DNA from: Streptomyces lincolnensis
GTDB lineage: Bacteria; Actinomycetota; Actinomycetes; Streptomycetales; Streptomycetaceae
Length of the DNA: 64,000 bases
NCBI RefSeq assembly: GCF_021173675.1
Contig: NZ_JAIHON010000004.1
Span: forward strand, 434,001-498,000
Direction: 5' to 3'
The notes under the pieces are model-generated. The model was given only the letters and a program-made list of their open reading frames with translations. It was not told the origin of the DNA and searched no databases. Both the position numbers and the translations under genes were made by a program. Shown in pieces: positions 42,137 to 48,875 of the stretch (position 1 is the stretch's first letter; each line of letters opens with the position of its first letter).

Positions 42137-43081
42137 GTGACCACCTGGACCGACCACACCGCCGATCGCCCCATCTCGCTCACCGCCCCGAGCAGCATCG
42201 ACCGGGCCGCCCACCACCGGCTCGACGAGGCCTGGCTCGCGGCGGCGTGGAGCCACCCCACCACCCGCTGCTTCGTGGTCTCCGGCGGCCAGGTCCTCAT
42301 CGACGAGACGACGGACGGCCGTACCGAACTCGTCATGACCCCGGCCTTCGAGGCCCCCCTGACCGAGGCGCACCGCTACTTCCTCGGCATCGACGAGGAC
42401 GGCGTGCGCTACTTCGCGCTTCAGAAGGACGCGCTGCCCGGCCGCATCGACCAGTCCGCCCGCCCGGCGGGCCTGCGCGAGGCCGGCCTGCTGCTGTCGG
42501 CGCGCGAGATCGGCCTGATGGTGCACGCGGTCGGTCTGGAGAACTGGCAGCGCACGCACCGCTTCTGCTCGCGCTGCGGCGAGCGCACGGTCATCGCTGC
42601 GGCCGGCCACATCCGCCGCTGCCAGGCCTGCGGCGCCGAGCACTACCCGCGCACCGATCCCGCCGTGATCATGGCCGTCACCGACGAGGACGACCGCATC
42701 CTGCTGGGCCGCCAGGTCCACTGGCCCGAGGGCCGCTTCTCGACGCTGGCCGGCTTCGTCGAGCCCGGCGAGTCCATCGAGCAGTCGGTGCGCCGCGAGG
42801 TCTTCGAGGAGGCCGGCATCACCGTCGGCCAGGTCGAGTACGTCGCCAGCCAGCCCTGGCCGTTCCCCTCCAGCCTCATGCTCGGCTTCATGGCGCGCGC
42901 CACCTCGACCGAGATCAACGTCGACGGCGACGAGATCCACGAGGCCCGCTGGTTCTCCCGCGACGAACTGCGCGCCGCCTTCGACTCCGGCGAGGTCCTC
43001 CCGCCCTACGGCATCTCCATCGCGGCCCGCCTCATCGAACTCTGGTACGGCAAGCCCCTGCCGACGAGGAACTTCCTCTGA
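42137..43081 (+). CDS. nudC: NudC: NAD+ diphosphatase
   Basis: The 314-residue protein has the NADH pyrophosphatase layout: N-terminal domain, zinc ribbon with four cysteines (FCSRCGE and RCQACGAEHYPRTDP), Nudix box GFVEPGESIEQSV followed by REVFEEAG, and the family signature SQPWPFPSSLM. It hydrolyses NAD(H) to NMN(H) and AMP and in other bacteria removes NAD caps from RNA. Start GTG 42137 follows GGAAG by six bases. It converges on mrx1 across a terminator. Confidence 0.94.
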   Translation: MTTWTDHTADRPISLTAPSSIDRAAHHRLDEAWLAAAWSHPTTRCFVVSGGQVLIDETTDGRTELVMTPAFEAPLTEAHRYFLGIDEDGVRYFALQKDALPGRIDQSARPAGLREAGLLLSAREIGLMVHAVGLENWQRTHRFCSRCGERTVIAAAGHIRRCQACGAEHYPRTDPAVIMAVTDEDDRILLGRQVHWPEGRFSTLAGFVEPGESIEQSVRREVFEEAGITVGQVEYVASQPWPFPSSLMLGFMARATSTEINVDGDEIHEARWFSRDELRAAFDSGEVLPPYGISIAARLIELWYGKPLPTRNFL

Positions 43082-43108
43082 GGGACGGACACACAAACGG
43101 ACACACAA

Positions 43109-43144
43109 GAGGGCGGCCCCTGAAGCGCCTCAGGGACCGCCCTT
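43109..43144. terminator. Bidirectional terminator between nudC and mrx1
   Basis: GGGCGG/CCGCCC and CCCTGA/TCAGGG form a stem with one internal mismatch and a six-base loop. Confidence 0.8.
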
Positions 43145-43164
43145 GGAAACCCGCCGCGGCGCGG

Positions 43165-43407
43165 CTACGCGCCGATCTTCTGCTTCACCTGCGCCAGCGA
43201 GGGGTTCGTGAGCGTCGAGCCGTCCGGGAACAGCACGGTCGGAACCGTCTGATTGCCGCCGTTCGCCTTCTCGACGAACGCGGCGGACTCCGGGTCCTGC
43301 TCGATGTTGATCTCGTTGTACGCGATGCCCTCGCGGTCCATCTGGCTCTTCAGCCGGCGGCAGTAGCCGCACCACGTGGTGCTGTACATCGTCACAGTGC
43401 CCGGCAT
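43165..43407 (-). CDS. mrx1: Mycoredoxin (glutaredoxin-like, CGYC)
   Basis: The 80-residue protein is a short glutaredoxin fold beginning MPGTVTMYSTTWCGYC, with the active-site pair Cys13 and Cys16, and the TVPTV cis-proline motif near residue 55. This is the mycoredoxin-1 pattern; such proteins use mycothiol to reduce mixed disulfides on proteins. A perfect sigma-R-type promoter lies 48 bases upstream, fitting a thiol-stress role. It is divergent from uvrD2. Confidence 0.93.
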   Translation of the reverse strand: MPGTVTMYSTTWCGYCRRLKSQMDREGIAYNEINIEQDPESAAFVEKANGGNQTVPTVLFPDGSTLTNPSLAQVKQKIGA

Positions 43408-43454
43408 GTCTCAGGTGCTCCTCGGCGGCTCGGAGATAGGGGTGGCAGTGGGAT

Positions 43455-43481
43455 AACGCGCACGGCCCGGCCACCATTCCC
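43455..43481 (-). promoter_or_regulatory. Sigma-R-type promoter of mrx1, GGGAAT-N18-GTT
   Basis: On the minus strand GGGAAT (43481-43476), exactly 18 bases, then GTT (43457-43455), 48 bases before the mrx1 ATG. Confidence 0.82.
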
Positions 43482-43519
43482 GCCGGGGGTATGCCGCGCA
43501 CATCACGCCTGCCGCATTA

Positions 43520-43550
43520 GTACGACTGCGGGTACCCGCCTGTGGACAAC
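43520..43550 (+). promoter_or_regulatory. 31-bp element shared with 50261-50291, contains a DnaA-box-like core
   Basis: GTACGACT, eight variable bases, then CCGCCTGTGGACAAC. The same two blocks with the same spacing occur in opposite orientation at 50261-50291. TGTGGACAA is the complement of TTGTCCACA, the Streptomyces DnaA-box consensus. It ends 38 bases before the uvrD2 start. Confidence 0.5.
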
Positions 43551-43588
43551 CGGCTCAGCCGTCTCCGGCGACCTGGCAGCATGGCCGT

Positions 43589-45796
43589 GTGACAGCAGCA
43601 ACGCACTCCACGCTCTTCCCGCAGACACCGGGCTCGCCCGACGCGGTGCTCGAAGGGCTCGACCCCGAGCAGCGCGAGGTCGCCACCGCCCTGCACGGCC
43701 CGGTGTGCGTGCTGGCGGGCGCCGGCACCGGCAAGACCCGGGCGATCACCCACCGCATCGCCTACGGCGTCCGGGCCGGGATCCTCCAGCCCTCCAGCGT
43801 GCTCGCCGTCACCTTCACCAACCGCGCGGCCGGTGAGATGCGCGGCCGGCTGCGTCAGCTCGGGGCGGCCGGCGTCCAGGCCCGCACCTTCCACTCGGCG
43901 GCCCTGCGGCAGCTGCAGTACTTCTGGCCCAAGGCGGTCGGCGGCTCCATGCCCCGGCTGGTCGACCGCAAGGTCCAGCTGGTCGCCGACGCGGCCGCCG
44001 CCTGCCGCATCCGGCTCGACCGCGGCGAGCTGCGGGACGTCACCGGTGAGATCGAGTGGTCCAAGGTCACCCAGACCGTCCCCGCCGACTACCCGCTCGC
44101 CGCCGCCAAGGCCGGCCGCGACGTCCCCCGGGCCCCGGCCGAGATCGCCCAGCTCTACGCCGCCTACGAGGACGTCAAGCGCGACCGGGCGGTCATCGAC
44201 TTCGAGGACGTCCTGCTGCTGACGGTCGCGATCCTCCAGGACCGGCACGACATCGCCGAGCAGGTCCGCTCCCAGTACCAGCACTTCGTGGTCGACGAGT
44301 ACCAGGACGTCAGCCCCCTCCAGCAGCGCCTGCTGGAACTGTGGCTCGGCGAGCGGGACAACCTGTGCGTGGTCGGTGACGCCAGCCAGACGATCTACTC
44401 GTTCACGGGAGCAACTCCCGACCATCTGCTCGACTTCCGCACCCGGCACCCCGGTGCCACCGTCGTCAAACTGGTCCGCGACTACCGCTCCACACCCCAG
44501 GTGGTCCATCTCGCCAACGGGCTGCTCGCCCAGGCCCGCGGCCGCGCGGCCGACCACCGGCTGGAGCTGGTGTCCCAGCGCAAGCCGGGCCCCGAGCCCG
44601 GCTACACCGAGTACCCCGACGAGCCCGCCGAGGCCGAGGGCGCCGCCCGCCGCATCCGCGAGCTCATCGACTCCGGGGTCCGGGCCAGCGAGATCGCCGT
44701 GCTGTTCCGCACCAACTCCCAGTCCGAGACCTACGAACAGGCCCTCGCCGACCTCGGCGTCCCGTACCAGCTGCGCGGCGCCGAGCGCTTCTTCGACCGC
44801 CCCGAGGTCCGCAAGGCGGGCGTCGCCCTGCGCGGCGCGGCCCGCTTCGGTGGCAACGACTCCCTTCTGGACGACGCCGTCGACCTGCCCTCGCAGGTGC
44901 GTGCCGTGCTGTCGGGCGAGGGCTGGACCACCGAGCCCCCCGCCGGTTCCGGGGCCGTCAGGGAGCGCTGGGAATCCCTGGCCGCGCTGGTGAACCTCGC
45001 GCAGGACTTCGCCGCCGCCAGACCCGGCGCCACCCTGAGCGACCTGGTGGCCGAACTCGACGAGCGGGCGGGCGCCCAGCACGCCCCGACCGTGGAGGGC
45101 GTCACCCTCGCCTCCCTGCACTCCGCCAAGGGCCTGGAGTGGGACGTCGTCTTCCTGGCCGGTGTCGCCGAAGGCATGATGCCGATCACCTACGCAAAGA
45201 CCGACGAGCAGATCGAGGAGGAACGCCGTCTCCTCTATGTCGGTGTCACCCGGGCCCGGGAACACCTTTTCGTCTCCTGGGCGCTCTCCCGCTCGCCCGG
45301 CGGCCGCCCGAGCCGCCGCCCCAGCCGTTTCCTCGACGGCCTGCGCCCCGGCTCCACGGCCGTCGCGTCCCGTGCCGCCGTCGGTGGTGCGGGCGGTGCC
45401 GGCGGGGTGGAGCGCGGCTTCGCCTCCGGCGGGCCGAGTGCCGTTCGGCGCCGGACCCAGCGCAGCCCGGCCCGCTGCCGGGTGTGCGGGCGTACGCTCA
45501 CCGACGCCGGCGAGATGAAACTGATGCGCTGCGAGGACTGCCCGTCCGACATGGACGAGGGCCTCTACGAGCGGCTGCGCGACTGGCGCGCGGTCCAGGC
45601 ACAGCGCAGCGGACAACCCGCCTTCTGCGTCTTCACCGACAAGACACTGATCGCGATCGCCGAGGCCGCCCCCGACGACGAGGGGGAGTTGGCCCGCATC
45701 CCGGGAGTCGGGATGCGTAAGCTCAACCGCTACGGAGCCGATGTCCTCGCCATCTGTGCAGGTCGGGAGCCCGGGACGGAAGAAGACGGGAACTGA
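43589..45796 (+). CDS. uvrD2: UvrD2-type DNA helicase with zinc-cysteine and HRDC domains
   Basis: The 735-residue protein has a superfamily 1 motor: GAGTGKTRAI near residue 44, TFTNRAAGEM, VVDEYQDVSP, DASQTIYSFTGA, LHSAKGLEWD and GVTRAREHL. After a Ser/Arg linker come four cysteines (CRVCG near residue 630 and CEDC near residue 650), then a C-terminal HRDC domain (about 665-730). That tetracysteine-HRDC tail is the mark of mycobacterial UvrD2, a 3'-5' helicase. The start is GTG 43589; CAGCAT lies six bases upstream, so the transcript may be leaderless. Confidence 0.92.
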   Translation: MTAATHSTLFPQTPGSPDAVLEGLDPEQREVATALHGPVCVLAGAGTGKTRAITHRIAYGVRAGILQPSSVLAVTFTNRAAGEMRGRLRQLGAAGVQARTFHSAALRQLQYFWPKAVGGSMPRLVDRKVQLVADAAAACRIRLDRGELRDVTGEIEWSKVTQTVPADYPLAAAKAGRDVPRAPAEIAQLYAAYEDVKRDRAVIDFEDVLLLTVAILQDRHDIAEQVRSQYQHFVVDEYQDVSPLQQRLLELWLGERDNLCVVGDASQTIYSFTGATPDHLLDFRTRHPGATVVKLVRDYRSTPQVVHLANGLLAQARGRAADHRLELVSQRKPGPEPGYTEYPDEPAEAEGAARRIRELIDSGVRASEIAVLFRTNSQSETYEQALADLGVPYQLRGAERFFDRPEVRKAGVALRGAARFGGNDSLLDDAVDLPSQVRAVLSGEGWTTEPPAGSGAVRERWESLAALVNLAQDFAAARPGATLSDLVAELDERAGAQHAPTVEGVTLASLHSAKGLEWDVVFLAGVAEGMMPITYAKTDEQIEEERRLLYVGVTRAREHLFVSWALSRSPGGRPSRRPSRFLDGLRPGSTAVASRAAVGGAGGAGGVERGFASGGPSAVRRRTQRSPARCRVCGRTLTDAGEMKLMRCEDCPSDMDEGLYERLRDWRAVQAQRSGQPAFCVFTDKTLIAIAEAAPDDEGELARIPGVGMRKLNRYGADVLAICAGREPGTEEDGN

Positions 45797-45809
45797 TCCG
45801 AACTCGTCG

Positions 45810-45849
45810 GAAAAATAGTTTGCGCATGCCCCAGCAATCCCCATAGGTT
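45810..45849 (+). promoter_or_regulatory. wblC promoter with AT-rich upstream site
   Basis: TTGCGC (45820-45825), 18 bases, TAGGTT (45844-45849). Directly upstream of the -35 is GAAAAATAGT, an AT-rich run of the kind bound by the WhiB7/WblC AT-hook for autoregulation. The predicted transcript has a leader of about 600 bases before wblC. Confidence 0.7.
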
Positions 45850-45962
45850 CTTAGCCACGGGGACGGAGGCCTTCTCGGAGGCCCCGATTCCGTGTTCTAC
45901 TTGCATATCCGTCGGACTGGCTCACCCCCAGTCCCCCGAGACGCCGAGAGGAGGCGATTCCA

Positions 45963-46283
45963 GTGATCAGCATCAACATCAGCTCCAGCCGCACCGCCAA
46001 AATGACCGATCGCTCGGTCGTCTCCGCGTGCATGCTCGGCGTTTCGAACCTGGGCACCGGTCTGTCCGGCATTCCTGCCGTGCGTCCGGCCTCCGCCCTG
46101 TCCCTGGCGGACCTTCCCGTCCGCGAGCGGAATGAGCGACCGACCAAGGCGCTGGAAGCAGTAGTGGCACAGGCGCACGCCTATGCCTTTGCGGCGGCCG
46201 GTGCCGGAAACCGGAAGCAGACGACGCAGCACCACCAGATGTGGGCCTTCCGTGGGCCAGAACCCTGGAGTGATCCAGCCTGA
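45963..46283 (+). CDS. wblC upstream ORF
   Basis: The 106-codon ORF has one of the best ribosome sites in the window (GAGAGGAGG eight bases before GTG 45963) and ends 24 bases before a strong intrinsic terminator. The product is Ser/Ala-rich with no recognised domain and an odd C-terminus ending WAFRGPEPWSDPA. From memory, wblC and mycobacterial whiB7 are preceded by upstream ORFs whose translation controls premature termination. When antibiotics stall ribosomes here, the terminator is presumably avoided. A 7-bp hairpin overlaps its stop codon. Confidence 0.72.
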   Translation: MISINISSSRTAKMTDRSVVSACMLGVSNLGTGLSGIPAVRPASALSLADLPVRERNERPTKALEAVVAQAHAYAFAAAGAGNRKQTTQHHQMWAFRGPEPWSDPA

Positions 46284-46295
46284 TCGACGATCAGG
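46279..46295 (+). promoter_or_regulatory. Hairpin across the upstream ORF stop codon
   Basis: CCTGATC-gac-GATCAGG forms a 7-bp stem with a three-base loop; the TGA stop (46281-46283) lies in its 5' arm. A ribosome at the stop would melt it. Confidence 0.55.
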
Positions 46296-46307
46296 TCGGC
46301 GCCTTCA

Positions 46308-46349
46308 GGGCCGCGGAACCCCATCCGGGATCCGCGGCCCTTCTGTTTT
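46308..46349 (+). terminator. Intrinsic terminator (attenuator) before wblC
   Basis: GGGCCGCGGA and TCCGCGGCCC pair perfectly over a 13-base loop and are followed by TTCTGTTTT, a true U-run. It stands between the upstream ORF and wblC on the same transcript, the layout of a conditional attenuator. Confidence 0.85.
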
Positions 46350-46459
46350 CCCCGAACGGGGACGACGGAGCGAAGGAGCCTCGGGACAAGAAAAGAACCC
46401 GGTACCAAGCCGACACCCGATCCAACAGGACCGGACCGACCAGACGAGGAAGACCAACC

Positions 46460-46828
46460 GTGCAACTCGAAGCGCACGCCCCGTCCGTACCGCCTTCCGA
46501 CACGATCCCCAAGCCCGGTCTCACGGAGGACTCCACCTTGACTCCGCTCACTGCGCTCACCGCGCTCGACGACGCCATCGAGAACCTCGGCGTGCCCGTC
46601 CCCTGCCGTTCCTACGACCCGGAGGTCTTCTTCGCCGAGTCGCCGGCGGACGTCGAGTACGCCAAGTCCCTCTGCCGCACCTGCCCGCTGATGGAGGCCT
46701 GCCTCGCAGGCGCCAAGGAGCGGCGTGAGCCCTGGGGCGTCTGGGGTGGCGAGCTGTTCGTGCAGGGTGTCGTCGTCGCCCGGAAGCGGCCGCGTGGTCG
46801 CCCGCGCAAGAACCCGGTCACAGCATGA
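46460..46828 (+). CDS. wblC: WblC (WhiB7-type) transcriptional regulator
   Basis: The 122-residue protein has the WhiB iron-sulfur ligands Cys49, Cys72, Cys75 and Cys81, the turn GVWGG near residue 93 preceded by EPW, and a C-terminal AT-hook RGRPRK (residues 112-117), which separates WblC/WhiB7 from other Wbl proteins. It partners the principal sigma factor and activates ribosome-targeting antibiotic resistance genes, including its own. GTG 46460 follows GAGGAAG. Its stop overlaps the start of the next gene (ATGA). Confidence 0.95.
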   Translation: MQLEAHAPSVPPSDTIPKPGLTEDSTLTPLTALTALDDAIENLGVPVPCRSYDPEVFFAESPADVEYAKSLCRTCPLMEACLAGAKERREPWGVWGGELFVQGVVVARKRPRGRPRKNPVTA

Positions 46829-47148
46829 ACACCGCAGGAACGATCGACCGCCCCCTTACGCACGACCCCAAGAAGCAGGCCCCGATGAAGCCGTCCACCA
46901 ACGAGCCCGCAGGCGCGACGCCTGAAGACTTCTCCACAAGTGGCGCCATGGACTCGCGCCAGAACAGGACCCGAGAAATGCAACTCATTCCAGAAGCCCT
47001 GGCACGTGCGCATATGCACGAGCTACTGCACGAGGCCGAGCGGGACCGACAGGCCCGCCGCCTGGTGACCGCCCGCCGGATGCAGCGCAAGGCGGAGCGC
47101 GCCTCGCTGCGTGCCCGCCGGGCGCTCGCCATGGCTGTCATGCAGTAA
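46825..47148 (+). CDS. Small protein coupled to wblC
   Basis: The 107-residue product starts at ATG 46825, overlapping the wblC stop by four bases, so translation is coupled. The first 50 residues are polar and probably disordered. The last 55 form a strongly basic, Arg/Ala/Met-rich helix (for example ALARAHMHELLHEAERDRQA). No domain is recognised. A second possible start is the ATG at 46978 within the conserved-looking half. Its tight linkage to wblC suggests a role in the same antibiotic response, which is inference. Confidence 0.7.
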   Translation: MNTAGTIDRPLTHDPKKQAPMKPSTNEPAGATPEDFSTSGAMDSRQNRTREMQLIPEALARAHMHELLHEAERDRQARRLVTARRMQRKAERASLRARRALAMAVMQ

Positions 47149-47171
47149 GTCCGACACACCCTGAAGCGGTG

Positions 47172-47190
47172 GCCTCCCGGACAGGGAGGC
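47172..47190 (+). promoter_or_regulatory. Small hairpin after the wblC operon
   Basis: GCCTCCC-ggaca-GGGAGGC, a perfect 7-bp stem, lies 24 bases after the stop and before the main terminator. Confidence 0.5.
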
Positions 47191-47200
47191 GAAGCTCTCC

Positions 47201-47240
47201 CCGCGGGGGCCGGTCCGTCCGAACGGACCGGCCCCCGCGG
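47201..47240 (+). terminator. Strong terminator after the wblC operon
   Basis: CCGCGGGGGCCGGTCCGT and its complement form an 18-bp perfect stem with a four-base CCGA loop. Confidence 0.92.
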
Positions 47241-47284
47241 TGCGTTGTACCCCGATCCGCGGGCCGCGGCGTTATCGTCGCCGG

Positions 47285-47491
47285 GTGACGAGTCCTTCCG
47301 GAGGCAGTGACGCCGACTCCGCCGAGGCGCCCGCGTCCCTCGTGTGCGCCCGCTGCGGCACCGTGGCCGAGGAGCCGCAGCCCATCTGGACCTGCTCCGT
47401 GGAGAACGGTGTCCGTCAGTACCTCTGCGACACCTGTTCCCGGGAGAACCTCAGGGCGATCGAAGGGCGGCTGGACTCGGCCTGGTGGTGA
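47285..47491 (+). CDS. Small zinc-ribbon protein
   Basis: The 68-residue protein has CARCG near residue 21 and CDTCSREN near residue 48, two CxxC pairs that should hold one zinc, with TCSVENGVRQYLC between. Comparable actinobacterial proteins are uncharacterised. TATCGT ends six bases before the GTG at 47285, so the transcript is probably leaderless. It converges on the ABC1 kinase gene with a 13-base gap. Confidence 0.75.
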   Translation: MTSPSGGSDADSAEAPASLVCARCGTVAEEPQPIWTCSVENGVRQYLCDTCSRENLRAIEGRLDSAWW

Positions 47492-47504
47492 AGCCGCCCC
47501 GCTG

Positions 47505-48875
47505 TCACGCCTCCGCCGCCGGCTCCTCCTCGTCCAGGGGCTCCTGCGGCACGAACCCCGGCAGCCACTCCTCCAGTTCCTCACGCAGCCGCACCGTCGC
47601 CCCCAGCTGACACAGCACACCGATGGTGCTCAAGGTCACCCGGTGGATGAGGAGATAGGCCGGAGGCAGGTTGAGCTGTTTGCCCAACTGGTACGCGGGG
47701 GAGCGGGGGTCGGCGATCCGCGCCGCCTGGCTGCGCATCCAGCCGCGGGTGAAGGTGAACTCCTCGACCTCGGCCGGCTCGATGATGGGCAGCAGGTAGT
47801 CGAGTACGGCGTCGGGGTCCAGCTCTATCGACTCCTTGACGAAGCCCTCGGTGGACAGGAGTTCGTAGACGGCCTCCGCCTCGCCGTCCAGCGTCATCCT
47901 CAGGGAGGTGCCGATCGGCGTCGGCAGACCGCCCGGAAGACGGTCGACCGTGCCGAAGTCCAGGACACCGAGGCGCCAGTCGCCCTCGCCGTCCGGGCCG
48001 CCGGGCAGCAGCCGGAAGTTGCCCGGGTGCGGATCGGCGTGCAGGAGCCCGGTGCGGGCGGGGCCGGAGAAGAGGAATCGGGCCAGGAGCTGACCGGCCC
48101 GGTCACGCTGCTCCTGCGTACCGTCGGCGATCACCTCCGACAGCGGGATGCCTTCCATCCACTCCGTGACCAGCACCTGTTCGCACTGGTGGACCACATC
48201 GGGCACCGCCACGTCCGGATCGTCCGCGAACTCCTCGGCATGGGCGCGCTGGGCCTGCGCCTCCAGGCCGTAGTCCAGTTCCTCGGAGACCCGGTCCTTG
48301 AGTTCCGCGATCAGCGGTTTGATGTCCATACCGGGGATCAGCGGGCCCAGCAGACGGGCGAAGCGGCTCAACTGGCTCAGGTCGGACAGCAGGGCCTCGC
48401 CGGCGCCCGGGTACTGCACCTTGACCGCCACCTCACGGCCGTCGTGCCACACCGCGCGGTGCACCTGGCCGATCGAGGCGGCCGCGGACGGCTTGTCCTC
48501 GAATGTGACGAACAGCTCGGACCAGTCCTCGCCGAGCCGCTCCGCGAGCACCGAGTGCACGGTGCGCGTCGGCATCGGCGGGGCCGCTTCCTGGAGTTTC
48601 GTCAGCGCCGCCCGGTAGGGCCCGGCGACCTCCTCCGGAAGCGCGGACTCGAAGACCGACAGGGCCTGGCCGAACTTCATCGCGCCGCCCTTGAGCTCCC
48701 CGAGCACCTTGAACAGCTGCTCGGCGGTGCGCTGTTGCAGCTCGCGACCGACCAGTTCCGCGGACTCGCCGACGATCCGCTTGCCGAGTCCCCAGGTCGC
48801 CCGTCCGGCGAATCCGAGCGGGAGCGCGGCGAGCTTGGCGGTGCGGGTTACCGCCTTCCGGGGAAGATCAGACAT
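47505..48875 (-). CDS. ABC1/UbiB (AarF) family atypical kinase
   Basis: The 456-residue protein has the UbiB-specific KxGQ motif (GGAMKFGQALS near residue 65), Ala-rich loop AAASIGQVH near residue 130, invariant lysine in VAVKVQYP, the catalytic HADPHPGN near residue 275 and LDFGTVD near residue 300. In other organisms this family supports isoprenoid quinone synthesis or lipid handling, possibly as an ATPase; its target in Streptomyces, which make menaquinone, is unclear. It overlaps the ThiF-like gene by eight bases, so the two are coupled. Confidence 0.9.
   Translation of the reverse strand: MSDLPRKAVTRTAKLAALPLGFAGRATWGLGKRIVGESAELVGRELQQRTAEQLFKVLGELKGGAMKFGQALSVFESALPEEVAGPYRAALTKLQEAAPPMPTRTVHSVLAERLGEDWSELFVTFEDKPSAAASIGQVHRAVWHDGREVAVKVQYPGAGEALLSDLSQLSRFARLLGPLIPGMDIKPLIAELKDRVSEELDYGLEAQAQRAHAEEFADDPDVAVPDVVHQCEQVLVTEWMEGIPLSEVIADGTQEQRDRAGQLLARFLFSGPARTGLLHADPHPGNFRLLPGGPDGEGDWRLGVLDFGTVDRLPGGLPTPIGTSLRMTLDGEAEAVYELLSTEGFVKESIELDPDAVLDYLLPIIEPAEVEEFTFTRGWMRSQAARIADPRSPAYQLGKQLNLPPAYLLIHRVTLSTIGVLCQLGATVRLREELEEWLPGFVPQEPLDEEEPAAEA

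Noticed and set aside
43541..43549. Replication origin
   Set aside because: Isolated DnaA-box-like 9-mers several kilobases apart do not make an origin, and dnaA, dnaN and clustered boxes are absent.
45787..45813. Sigma-R-type promoter upstream of wblC (GGGAAC)
   Set aside because: Eighteen bases downstream the sequence is AAA, not GTT. The TTGCGC-N18-TAGGTT promoter explains the gene better.
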